A stretch of DNA of 23,399 nt. Source: CAYRUP01 sp964578975. Its GTDB lineage: Bacteria > Pseudomonadota > Gammaproteobacteria > DSM-16500. The position numbers were made by a program, and so were the translations under genes. The notes under the pieces are model-generated. The model was not told the origin of the DNA. It made no database searches and was given only the letters and a program-made list of their open reading frames with translations. The DNA is taken from positions 1-23,399 of the forward strand of contig CAZOFA010000032.1 in assembly GCA_964578975.1 (NCBI GenBank), read 5' to 3'. Below, piece by piece: positions 6,661 through 13,550 of this stretch. Each line of letters opens with the position of its first letter. Position 1 is the first letter of the stretch.

Positions 6661-7752
6661 ATGAAAATACTAGGAATTGATTTAGCGAAACCGAGTTTAT
6701 ATTGGTTATTACCCTTCATCATTCTGACAGTATTGATGAATGTATTATTCCCTGAAAAAGCTGCCATCATTTTTATTTTTTCTTGCATTTCGATCATCCC
6801 GCTTGCGGCCTTATTATCGGACGCGACCAGTGAAATTGCTGAAAAAGCTGGAGATGCCGTCGGTGGTTTTCTGAATGCAACGTTCGGCAATGCGACGGAA
6901 TTTATCATTGCAATCGTTGCACTTTATAACGGTAAAATTGCGTTGGTGAAAGCAACGTTAATCGGTTCAATTCTCGGAAATATTTTATTGGTGCTGGGAC
7001 TTTCATTTTTTGCCGGCGGAATAAAAAATAAAATACAAAATTTTAATAAACTAGGCGCTGAAACATTTGCCATGGGATTGACGATTGCTGTGATTGCACT
7101 CATCACGCCCGCGGCTTATGCTAAATTTGCTGTTGCGTCTGAAAATATGCAGTCGCAACAATTATTGAGTAATGCAATTTCGATTGTTCTCATCGTCATT
7201 TATTTTTTATTTATTTATTTTTCTTTATTTACGCATAAAAAATTATTGGCGACCGATCATTCATCCGATGACGCGCATCATTCTTATGGATGGAGCTTAT
7301 CCACTTCTATTTTTCTATTGTTTATTGCCGCATTTCTTATTGCAGTTATGAGTGAAATTTTAGTTAAACACGTTGAGCATGCAGCCCAAGCCATGGGTAT
7401 TTCAATGGTCTTTGTCGGTATTATTATAGTTGCAATTGTTGGCAATGCCGCTGAACATAGCACCGCTGTCATCATGGCAATGAAAAACAAAATGGATATT
7501 AGCATTGGCATTGCGATCGGTAGCAGCATACAAATTGCATTATTCGTCGCACCGGTCCTCGTTTTATTAAGCGCTATTTTACCGATTCCATCGATGGATC
7601 TGATTTTTTCTCGCGGCGAAATTTTATTGATTATCCTGGGGACATTGATTTTGAATCAGGCAGTGACAACGGGCGAATCAACCTGGTTTCAAGGAGTGCA
7701 GTTGCTGGGTGTTTATGCCATTTTGGGGATTGCGTTGTATTTTGTTAATTAA
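6661..7752 (+). CDS. CAX-family Ca2+/H+ antiporter
   Basis: A 363-residue inner-membrane protein with about 11 TM helices, typical for CAX exchangers, which export Ca2+ or other divalent cations in exchange for protons. The two inverted alpha-repeats are clear: GNATEFIIAIVAL at 76-88 followed by GSILGNILLVLG, and GNAAEHSTAVIMAMK at 261-275 followed by IGSSIQIALFVAP. The conserved glutamates E80 and E265 are both present. A polar His/Asp-rich loop (TDHSSDDAHHSYG, about 198-210) lies between the halves, where other CAX proteins have an acidic loop. It is divergent from the Nramp-ABC operon across a 167-nt regulatory region and has its own promoter, so the locus pairs metal uptake with cation export. 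Confidence 0.9.
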   Translation: MKILGIDLAKPSLYWLLPFIILTVLMNVLFPEKAAIIFIFSCISIIPLAALLSDATSEIAEKAGDAVGGFLNATFGNATEFIIAIVALYNGKIALVKATLIGSILGNILLVLGLSFFAGGIKNKIQNFNKLGAETFAMGLTIAVIALITPAAYAKFAVASENMQSQQLLSNAISIVLIVIYFLFIYFSLFTHKKLLATDHSSDDAHHSYGWSLSTSIFLLFIAAFLIAVMSEILVKHVEHAAQAMGISMVFVGIIIVAIVGNAAEHSTAVIMAMKNKMDISIGIAIGSSIQIALFVAPVLVLLSAILPIPSMDLIFSRGEILLIILGTLILNQAVTTGESTWFQGVQLLGVYAILGIALYFVN

Positions 7753-7789
7753 TCGTGAAAAATAGCAAATGGTTTGTAAATAAATATTA

Positions 7790-7818
7790 TTGACAAATAG
7801 ATTCATATCTTCTATTAT
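7790..7818 (+). promoter_or_regulatory. Near-consensus sigma-70 promoter of the toxin-antitoxin operon
   Basis: A perfect -35 TTGACA (7790-7795), 17-nt spacer and -10 TATTAT (7813-7818). Transcription would start near 7825, leaving only about 10-20 nt of leader before the toxin. Such a strong promoter fits an operon repressed by its own antitoxin; I did not find an unmistakable operator palindrome. Confidence 0.7.
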
Positions 7819-7833
7819 TAAATTAAAAATGGA

Positions 7834-8121
7834 GTGATTTATCTGATTCAGGTTGTAGAAGTTAGTATTAGTGTAAAGAAAAACCTTCATAAAGTTCCTT
7901 TGCCGATTAAGAAAAAGCTTTTTACTTGGGTTGCAGCAGTTGAAGAAGTAGGACTAAGCGAAGTAAGAAAAATACCTGGGTATCATGATGAACCTTTAAA
8001 AGGTGATAGAAAAGGTCAACGTTCTATACGTCTTAACAAGCAATGGAGGGCAATTTACCGCGTTATCAATAAAAAAATTGAATTCGTACTTATCGAAGAG
8101 GTAACACCACATGACTACTAA
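7834..8121 (+). CDS. higB: HigB-type (RelE/ParE superfamily) toxin
   Basis: A protein of up to 95 residues with the HigB/RelE-like pattern EVRKIPGYHDEPLKG then KGQRSIRLNKQWRAIYR and the C-terminal EEVTPHDY, as found in toxins paired with an XRE antitoxin. Family members are usually ribosome-dependent mRNA endonucleases; that activity is inferred. There is no ATG start: the only nearby ATG (7829) is followed after one codon by TGA. Candidates are GTG 7834, or CTG 7843 with ggag (7831-7834) 8 nt upstream. A non-AUG start could keep toxin translation low. It overlaps the antitoxin gene by 11 nt, in toxin-first order as in hig loci. Confidence 0.82.
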   Translation: MIYLIQVVEVSISVKKNLHKVPLPIKKKLFTWVAAVEEVGLSEVRKIPGYHDEPLKGDRKGQRSIRLNKQWRAIYRVINKKIEFVLIEEVTPHDY

Positions 8122-8425
8122 GAAAACTATCTCTGCACGAGAAGCACTTAAAAATGTTTTTGGCTCTTCTTTTGGTGAATTTGTTAGAGATATTCGTGAA
8201 TGTGATGAAATGTCTCAAACAGAACTTGCTAGACGTATGCGTGTGTCGCGACAATTTATTAATGCCATAGAAAAAGATAAAGCTAATGTTAGCTTAGAAA
8301 TGGCAATCAAAATTGCTCGTGCTCTGGGTTATCCATATGAAGCTTTTGTGGAAATATTGTTAAATGACATGCTAAGAAAATCTGGAATAAAGAAAATTGT
8401 TCATCTTGAGTCAAAAGCTGCTTAA
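8111..8425 (+). CDS. higA: HigA-type XRE antitoxin
   Basis: A 104-residue DNA-binding protein with one Cro/C1-type helix-turn-helix: MSQTELARRMRVSRQFINAIE at about 34-54 within an XRE domain of about 24-79. Such antitoxins bind and neutralise the toxin and repress the shared promoter. The C-terminal part after about residue 80 (EILLNDMLRKSGIKK) is the likely extra contact region. Translation starts inside the 3' end of higB, with gagg (8098-8101) 9 nt before the ATG, a well-placed ribosome site in contrast to the toxin's poor one, which fits antitoxin excess. The SDR gene follows after 17 nt and may share the transcript. Confidence 0.87.
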   Translation: MTTKKTISAREALKNVFGSSFGEFVRDIRECDEMSQTELARRMRVSRQFINAIEKDKANVSLEMAIKIARALGYPYEAFVEILLNDMLRKSGIKKIVHLESKAA

Positions 8426-8442
8426 TAGCATCGGAAAATCAA

Positions 8443-9183
8443 ATGACAGACATTAAAAATAAAGTTGCAATTGTCACTGGATCAACCAGTGGAATTGGTT
8501 TGGCGATCGCACAATTGTTATCTCAGCATGGTGCGAAGGTAATTATTAATTCTATGTCTTCAGCGGAAAAAGGACGAGACATTTCACAACAACTTCCTCT
8601 GAGTTTCTATTGCCAGGCGGATATTTCCAGTGAAACAGATTGCAAAAATTTAATTGAATTTACCCTACAAAAATATGGTCGATTAGATTTTTTGATTAAT
8701 AATGCGGGAATGATTGGTCGGTTACCCTCGAATGATGTGACGGCAATTACGAATGAATTATTCGCCAACACATTAAATGCCAATGTTGTTGGCACATGGT
8801 GTGTGATTCGAAATGCGATCCCCTCGTTAAAACAAACGGGCGATGGGGTCATTATTAATATTACGTCCGTGGCAGGACACGATCCCGCCGCAGTTTCAAG
8901 TGCGATGCCTTATGCGGTTGCTAAAGCTGCAATGAATTATTTAACAAAATTATTAGCCAAAGATTTGGGGCCAGAAATAAGAGTGAATGCGATCGCGCCT
9001 GGATTGATTATCACGCCGCGCACAGAAAATTTTCAAGTGGCGATCGAGAAGTTTGAAACTCGAACGCCCTTAAAAAGAACGGGTGAGCCAAATGATATTG
9101 CTGAATTAGTGATTGCGATCATAAAATCTAATTATATTAATGGCGAAATTATTACGGTCGATGGTGGGTTCTCTGTTACTTAA
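8443..9183 (+). CDS. Short-chain dehydrogenase/reductase (classical SDR)
   Basis: A 246-residue NAD(P)-dependent oxidoreductase of the classical SDR family. The Rossmann glycine motif TGSTSGIG is at 12-19, NNAG at 86-89, N114 in the helix-4 position, and the catalytic S142, Y157 and K161 are all present (ITSVAG, YAVAKAA). The C-terminal VNAIAPGLIITP and ITVDGGFSVT are typical of FabG/3-oxoacyl-reductase and sugar-dehydrogenase-like SDRs. Substrate cannot be deduced, and there is no acyl carrier or fatty acid gene nearby. It follows higA by 17 nt with only a weak Shine-Dalgarno (gga), so it may be read through from the toxin-antitoxin promoter. It converges on the kinase-like gene with 7 nt between stops. 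Confidence 0.88.
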   Translation: MTDIKNKVAIVTGSTSGIGLAIAQLLSQHGAKVIINSMSSAEKGRDISQQLPLSFYCQADISSETDCKNLIEFTLQKYGRLDFLINNAGMIGRLPSNDVTAITNELFANTLNANVVGTWCVIRNAIPSLKQTGDGVIINITSVAGHDPAAVSSAMPYAVAKAAMNYLTKLLAKDLGPEIRVNAIAPGLIITPRTENFQVAIEKFETRTPLKRTGEPNDIAELVIAIIKSNYINGEIITVDGGFSVT

Positions 9184-9190
9184 TTATCTT

Positions 9191-10156
9191 CTAAACCCCC
9201 CAAACTAATTTTTCAATATCCTCAAGACTGCTCACTTTGCTCTGCCAGTTCTTTATCCGAATTTGAACTTTCAAATTACTATAGCGATGTAACAGCATTA
9301 ATGTCGTTAATTGTCGACTCAATAACGGCGTCATGTTTTCCGAGGTATAGCCAAATCCCAATAAAAATTCTCGCAAAAGTTTTTTGTTTCCTTGAATTAA
9401 AAACGCGCCTGGTCCTAATAAATCATATTCAGGTAATCCCAACATACAATCGCCAAAATCAATCATGCCATGAATATGCCAACTGCCTGACTGCTGCTGT
9501 ACCAGTAAATTCATTGGGGTATATTCTCCCGTTAAAAGCACGGGTTTTTGTAGACTAGGCAGTAAATTCTTAGCCGCATTTAGATAAGTTGGAATTTGCT
9601 TTATTAAATTTTCTGGCAGACCTGTTGCTTGATGTTGTGCGACACAGTGATCCATTTGCTGTGAAATAAATTGCGGCCAATGACAATCAATGGCTTCAAG
9701 TCCCATAACCTGCAACGCATGTACTTCTCGAATCAACTCCCCTATCTCGCGAATAAGAATCATTTTATTGTTTTCAGTTAATTTTTCCCATAAACCCTCT
9801 AGCAGCACGCCATCAAGTCGATTAGTAATAATATAGGGCCACCCCGATAGGGTTCCTTCATATTCGATTTCAGGTGTTTTAACAGAAATTTTCTTGTTTA
9901 AATGTCTCATGACTAAGACTTCATGCTTGAATTGTTCTTGATGCAACGGCGGATAAATCTTAATAATACGGTCTTTTCCATGAGAAAATACAATGTTAGT
10001 GCCATCCAACATTTCAAGTGATTGATCAGGTAAATGATGATTAATACAAATTTGCTTTGCGATGTTTTCAACGATTTCATGGTTAAGTTTGAATTTTTCA
10101 AAAGCGTCGAATGAGTCTAGCAGTGGAAGATTCATTTTGTTATGGATAGTAGGCAT
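9191..10156 (-). CDS. APH/choline-kinase-fold phosphotransferase-like protein
   Basis: A 321-residue soluble protein of the aminoglycoside phosphotransferase (protein-kinase-like) fold. The N-lobe has NIVFSHGKDRIIKIYPP with K66 as the likely ATP-binding lysine. The C-lobe has TGEYTPMN at 209-216 where the catalytic loop HGDxxxxN lies, then MIDFGD at 231-236 with metal-binding D233 and PEYDLLG. The catalytic-loop His is Thr and the Asp is Glu (E211), while N216 and D233 are kept. It could be a small-molecule kinase with an unusual base or one with reduced activity. The substrate is unknown, and an antibiotic resistance role should not be assumed. The start at 10156 has no strong ribosome site; ATG 10135 is an alternative. 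It is monocistronic and convergent with the SDR gene. Confidence 0.75.
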   Translation of the reverse strand: MPTIHNKMNLPLLDSFDAFEKFKLNHEIVENIAKQICINHHLPDQSLEMLDGTNIVFSHGKDRIIKIYPPLHQEQFKHEVLVMRHLNKKISVKTPEIEYEGTLSGWPYIITNRLDGVLLEGLWEKLTENNKMILIREIGELIREVHALQVMGLEAIDCHWPQFISQQMDHCVAQHQATGLPENLIKQIPTYLNAAKNLLPSLQKPVLLTGEYTPMNLLVQQQSGSWHIHGMIDFGDCMLGLPEYDLLGPGAFLIQGNKKLLREFLLGFGYTSENMTPLLSRQLTTLMLLHRYSNLKVQIRIKNWQSKVSSLEDIEKLVWGV

Positions 10157-10221
10157 GGTTATCTATTGAATGCTTAAAAATCCGAATTCTACTGGATAGG
10201 ACTTATGAGGGTCTAGGTTTT

Positions 10222-10227
10222 TATAAT
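10222..10227 (+). promoter_or_regulatory. -10 element before the 96-residue protein
   Basis: A perfect TATAAT 27 nt before the start. No convincing -35 is found. A strong Shine-Dalgarno, ggagg, follows about 8 nt before ATG 10255. Confidence 0.45.
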
Positions 10228-10254
10228 ATACTTCCCAGCATTTGGAGGGACAAA

Positions 10255-10545
10255 ATGAGTCATGAACCACACGATGAACTGATAACCAATGCCATAAACC
10301 GGCTGACCGAAAAAATGGGTAAAGTATTATTGAAAGATTTTTTGAAATTACCTAAAGAACTGCAAATGAATATCGTTTTAATAAAAGCAGCACAATTACT
10401 GTTGGCCAATATTTTATGCCAAGTGGCAACGGATCCAGATGAACTGGAAAAGATTTCTGAAGAGCAAGCGATAGAAATTAAGGAATTAGTATTTAACTGT
10501 GCTTATACCGGTTTTGCGAGTAAGTTTAAGTTTAATAAGCATTGA
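10255..10545 (+). CDS. Unrecognised 96-residue helical protein
   Basis: I do not recognise this protein. It is predicted mostly alpha-helical and soluble: an acidic N-terminus (MSHEPHDELI), an amphipathic middle (KVLLKDFLKLPKELQMN), a hydrophobic stretch of about 12 residues (KAAQLLLANILCQVA), an acidic segment (TDPDELEKISEEQ), and a basic tail KFKFNKH. The hydrophobic stretch is short for a membrane helix and more likely a buried interface. It has a good ribosome site and its own -10 element, which support a real gene. A strong hairpin lies just downstream, and the next gene converges on it. Confidence 0.7.
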   Translation: MSHEPHDELITNAINRLTEKMGKVLLKDFLKLPKELQMNIVLIKAAQLLLANILCQVATDPDELEKISEEQAIEIKELVFNCAYTGFASKFKFNKH

Positions 10546-10551
10546 GGGGAA

Positions 10552-10597
10552 GCAATTGCAAACCATCTGCAAATCAGCAGATGGTTTGCAAAATTGC
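10552..10597. terminator. Strong hairpin between convergent genes, probable bidirectional transcription barrier
   Basis: ttgcaaaccatctgc (10556-10570) and gcagatggtttgcaa (10577-10591) are perfect 15-bp complements with a 6-nt loop. Allowing a 2-nt bulge, the outer gcaatt/aattgc extends the stem to 10552-10597. It lies 7 nt after one stop and 8 nt before the opposing stop, the right place for a shared terminator. Neither side has a clear T-run, so it may instead protect mRNA 3' ends. Confidence 0.6.
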
Positions 10598-10605
10598 ACG
10601 AGCTA

Positions 10606-10743
10606 TTACTTCTTAGCTTTACGTCTACGCTTGGTTGCTTTACGCTTAGTGGATTTTTTTGCGACTTTTCTCTTTGCTACTTTTCTCTTCTTCGTAGCAG
10701 GTTTTCTCTTAGCTTTCGATACACGTTTCTTTTTTGCTGGCAT
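10606..10743 (-). CDS. 45-residue lysine/arginine-rich histone H1-like protein
   Basis: A tiny, extremely basic protein starting MPAKKKRVSKAKRK and continuing with KRKVAKRKVAKK, KKSTKRKATKRR and a terminal KAKK; almost only K, R, A, T, S and V. This is the composition of eukaryotic histone H1 tails and bacterial H1-like proteins such as chlamydial Hc1/Hc2 and Coxiella Hq1, which bind and condense DNA. DNA binding is inferred from composition. It is far shorter than those examples and has no globular part. I start it at ATG 10743 because ggag lies 6 nt upstream; longer in-frame starts give an unrelated hydrophobic N-terminus and run through the promoter. It is monocistronic with an extended -10 promoter. 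It could also be a ribosome- or RNA-associated basic peptide. Confidence 0.72.
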   Translation of the reverse strand: MPAKKKRVSKAKRKPATKKRKVAKRKVAKKSTKRKATKRRRKAKK

Positions 10744-10774
10744 AGTCATCTCCATATAAGTTAGCCACATGTGC

Positions 10775-10783
10775 AGTATAGCA
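10775..10783 (-). promoter_or_regulatory. Extended -10 promoter of the histone-like gene
   Basis: On the minus strand TG-c-TATACT (10783 to 10775) is a good extended -10 match, about 30 nt before the ATG. No clear -35 is seen at the expected distance. Confidence 0.45.
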
Positions 10784-10856
10784 AACAAATTATACAAATA
10801 CATCCTTCTTATTGGAACCAAAATTTGCAGGGATTAGATACGACCCTGGTGTCTGT

Positions 10857-10885
10857 TTGACAGTATACAAATTACTCAATACAAT
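10857..10885 (+). promoter_or_regulatory. Near-consensus promoter of the G-domain protein gene
   Basis: A perfect -35 TTGACA (10857-10862), a 17-nt spacer and -10 TACAAT (10880-10885). The expected start is near 10892, and the Shine-Dalgarno aagga (10903-10907) is 9 nt before ATG 10917. Confidence 0.7.
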
Positions 10886-10916
10886 GGCTGCCCAACAAGA
10901 ATAAGGATATTTATAA

Positions 10917-12437
10917 ATGCACACTCACTCAGACCTTTTAGAAATCGAAAAACAAGATGGAAATACGGCAAAAGAAGCATTTGAAAAGATTGCGCGCAAA
11001 ATTCTTTTTATCATTAATCCGCTGAAAAAAGATATTCCTATTACCTATTGTTTTGATGAGCGTCGAATTGATATCGGTGAATGGAGTGATGACGACCTGC
11101 CTAGTAATTTAAATAATGAGGAACGGCTGCAATTTTTAAATTGTATCAGCTTGCTAGAATGCCGTACTAAGTTATCTCGTCTCGATCTAGGTTGGGATGG
11201 CTATGAGGATTATTATTGTAGTTTGCAAGCCGTCAGTACTGAAGTCGTTCGTACCCATATAAGACTTGGATTTTCCAAACCAGGGATAAAAAATTTTGTT
11301 GTGCTCATCGAACCACTGGACCCACAAAAAATTGAATTATGGCTAAAAGAATGTGCTCATTTTTTTAATTTCGTTAAGGATTTTAGCATAAAATTCACAA
11401 AATCTTTCCCTCATTTAGATTTTCATATTGCTTGTAATAATGCAGGTTTATTCAAAATCAATTTTGACAGAAAAATTAATGTAAAAAGTCTGTCATTATG
11501 GTTTAACCAACACTTTTCTGATGCACCGGACGTGTTATCAGACCAATTCAAGATGTATCACGTGATTATTTTTTCAGAGAAATTGCCATCGCCTAAAATG
11601 GAAGAGTCTGCCGTTAAAAAAGATCAGCCTACAGAACAAAAAACGCAGGTAAATAATGAATTATATCCTGTCTTAGTGCTCGGTCACCAAAGCGCAGGTT
11701 CGAGTACGCTGGTGAATTATTTAATGGGTTGTGAGTTGGTCAAAGGCAACGATGGAGAGGAAAAACTGCATTTACGTGAAGAACAGAAGCCTTATACCCA
11801 AATAAATCACACCTTCAGCGATACCGTGACAAATGAATGTGTTTTTGTGGAAAATCCTTCTCAAAAAATTGTCTATTGTGATTCTCCAGGTTTTATTAAC
11901 GGGGGTCTATTGGCGATAGATTCACCCCATCTCAATGAAAAAATAATGAGTCAAATTAAAAAAACGGCCGAGGAAAAAGGAGCGATTATAATTGTTCTGT
12001 CCCATCCTTATCTTAGCGGCTATAAACCCGACTTCATCTTTATATTAAATCAACTAGAAATGTTATTTAAAGAGGTTAATAAAAATCTTCCCGCAATACG
12101 ATTTGTCGTCACGCATCGCTGGGATCGTACTCAGGAAATATATTATGCGCGTATCGTTTCTGAATTAGGAAAAGCATTTAATCAGGAGAGTGCCATTTTA
12201 CAAATGATGACTAAACCGGAGAATTGGTTATGCCTAAATATGTTGCTGGATGACAGTCGAAACCAACTCACAGAATGGATTAGTATTAAAAGAAGAGTAC
12301 GCGATTATACGGATAAAGTTCCGACGGCAGGGCTTGCTCAATTAAACCTACACGAGGAAAACAAGCCATTGGTACCCGTCATGGATGCGATTAAATTTAT
12401 CCCGCCCAGGTCTCCCTCCAGGGCATTGGGAAATTAA
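10917..12437 (+). CDS. Large protein with a degenerate dynamin-like G domain
   Basis: A 506-residue soluble protein of unknown function. Residues about 1-240 match nothing I recognise; they alternate helical and beta-prone segments and end in a charged linker (about 222-247). Residues about 250-450 look like a P-loop GTPase. LVLGHQSAGSSTLVN corresponds to the dynamin-type P-loop (GxxSAGKSS), but the nucleotide-binding lysine is S262. Switch II/G3 is CDSPGF (D322-G325), and VVTHRWD at 397-403 sits where G4 (T/NKxD) is expected. The missing lysine predicts weak or no GTP hydrolysis, so it may bind nucleotide or act as a scaffold. The C-terminus (after about 465) is proline- and serine-containing and probably disordered. 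It has a strong promoter, and the four-TM gene follows after 80 nt. A secreted effector is possible but not shown. Confidence 0.7.
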   Translation: MHTHSDLLEIEKQDGNTAKEAFEKIARKILFIINPLKKDIPITYCFDERRIDIGEWSDDDLPSNLNNEERLQFLNCISLLECRTKLSRLDLGWDGYEDYYCSLQAVSTEVVRTHIRLGFSKPGIKNFVVLIEPLDPQKIELWLKECAHFFNFVKDFSIKFTKSFPHLDFHIACNNAGLFKINFDRKINVKSLSLWFNQHFSDAPDVLSDQFKMYHVIIFSEKLPSPKMEESAVKKDQPTEQKTQVNNELYPVLVLGHQSAGSSTLVNYLMGCELVKGNDGEEKLHLREEQKPYTQINHTFSDTVTNECVFVENPSQKIVYCDSPGFINGGLLAIDSPHLNEKIMSQIKKTAEEKGAIIIVLSHPYLSGYKPDFIFILNQLEMLFKEVNKNLPAIRFVVTHRWDRTQEIYYARIVSELGKAFNQESAILQMMTKPENWLCLNMLLDDSRNQLTEWISIKRRVRDYTDKVPTAGLAQLNLHEENKPLVPVMDAIKFIPPRSPSRALGN

Positions 12438-12517
12438 TTATCCAGAGGTATGACTTCAGTGAAAAATAGAGTAACCTTGCCCATCTAAAAAAATAATAAT
12501 AATAAAGGGGAATGCGC

Positions 12518-13402
12518 ATGACTTGGCAAACAAAACTCACGGGACTCACTGCTCTCACTGGATTAGGTTTAACAGGTGCGGGCTTTTTCATGCAAAAAAA
12601 TTATCGTGAAAATAAAGCAGCTCTTCATTGTGATTATATAAACCTAGAAACAGTCTTTGCTGAGCTCAGCGCTAATGTTTCCATTGATTGTAATTTAACA
12701 CATCATACGCTCGATTTTTATATTGAATTAGTCAATACCACACTGCCTAATGGTCCACAATTAGTTGAACAGGTAAATCAAGATTTAATTGCTTATAAAG
12801 AAATAGGTGACAAAGCACTTACTATAGGAATAGCCACATTGTGGGGGGTTCTTGCGCTAGTTGCTCTTTATCAGTACTTAAAAGCGTGTTTGCAAAATCC
12901 TCTCGCCGCAACGCCAAATCCAAATTTATTCACTGCGATGAACATGCACCGTCGATTCATCTTTTCAATGGGTACAGTACTCACGTCTTCGACTGGAGCA
13001 GTAATGGCTTATTTGAGCAGCGAAATGGATTCTGCATTTGAAAACAATAGGGATGGAGTCGCTTGTTATTTCTTAAACCTAGAAACACAAACGCAATGCG
13101 CAAATTCCTCAATCATTTGTAATTTAACGCTTCATAGTCTTGATTATTTTATTGATTTAGTAAATAAAACCTGCAGCAATGGTGCTATCTTTGATGATGT
13201 CACGAACGATCTAATTAAATATCTTGATAATACTGAATTGTATCAAAAAATTGGATTTGGTTTGTTAGGAATAGGCGGTTTACTGTTAGCTATTTGCCTT
13301 GTGGTTAAAATGCCAGCTAATAATCCAGTTAATAATGAAATTGATTTGGAACGAGATTTACCGCGTAATGATCGTTATCATCGATTTAGCAGGAATGGGT
13401 AA
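12518..13402 (+). CDS. Four-TM membrane protein with an internal duplication
   Basis: A 294-residue membrane protein I do not recognise. Predicted helices are about 8-25, 101-120, 147-166 and 244-264, giving two TM-loop-TM units. The loops are clearly repeats: loop 1 (about 40-79) and loop 2 (about 184-222) both have NLET followed by CNLTxHxLDxxIxLVN and then NxTxxNG-like spacing, with cysteines C58 and C201 aligned. DNA also shows it: aaacctagaaaca is identical at 12640-12652 and 13075-13087, and tgtaatttaac recurs in both. Loop cysteines (C38, C58, C183, C194, C201, C219) suggest disulfides outside the cytoplasm. The tail is polar and charged. I start at ATG 12518, with agggg 7 nt upstream; ATG 12512 is too close to it. 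It follows the G-domain gene and may share its transcript. Confidence 0.72.
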   Translation: MTWQTKLTGLTALTGLGLTGAGFFMQKNYRENKAALHCDYINLETVFAELSANVSIDCNLTHHTLDFYIELVNTTLPNGPQLVEQVNQDLIAYKEIGDKALTIGIATLWGVLALVALYQYLKACLQNPLAATPNPNLFTAMNMHRRFIFSMGTVLTSSTGAVMAYLSSEMDSAFENNRDGVACYFLNLETQTQCANSSIICNLTLHSLDYFIDLVNKTCSNGAIFDDVTNDLIKYLDNTELYQKIGFGLLGIGGLLLAICLVVKMPANNPVNNEIDLERDLPRNDRYHRFSRNG

Positions 13403-13411
13403 AACATTAGC

Positions 13412-13546
13412 ATGAAGAAAAATGATGATGCTATGGCTCCTGACATATATGGAGAAAAGTTTCATTCAGCTATTGAATTCTGTGAGATAAGGGTAAAGTT
13501 TGTTATCCCCATATCTTTTGTAAGATTTTTTGTTGTAGCTCGATAA
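13412..13546 (+). CDS. Possible 44-residue open frame, weak
   Basis: ATG 13412 opens a 44-residue frame (MKKNDDAMAPDIYGEKF... ending ISFVRFFVVAR) with a hydrophobic, basic C-terminal end. It lies between the four-TM gene and the convergent MFS transporter. The ribosome site is poor, and nothing recognisable is encoded. It could equally be the unannotated 3' flank of the upstream transcript. Confidence 0.18.
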   Translation: MKKNDDAMAPDIYGEKFHSAIEFCEIRVKFVIPISFVRFFVVAR

Positions 13547-13550
13547 TTCA

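Noticed and set aside
8513..8996. Two GCGATCGC octamers (8513-8520, 8989-8996) in the SDR gene, like cyanobacterial HIP1
   Set aside because: Both lie in normal codons of the SDR and GATCGC is frequent elsewhere in the window; two copies do not support transfer from cyanobacteria.
10744..10821. Longer histone-like protein from an upstream ATG at 10821
   Set aside because: The extension crosses the extended -10 promoter and is hydrophobic, whereas ATG 10743 has a well-spaced ggag.
12477..12505. TTGCCC, 17-nt spacer and TAATAA before the four-TM gene as a promoter
   Set aside because: Transcription would begin after the Shine-Dalgarno, so it could not serve this start; the region is A/T-rich by chance.
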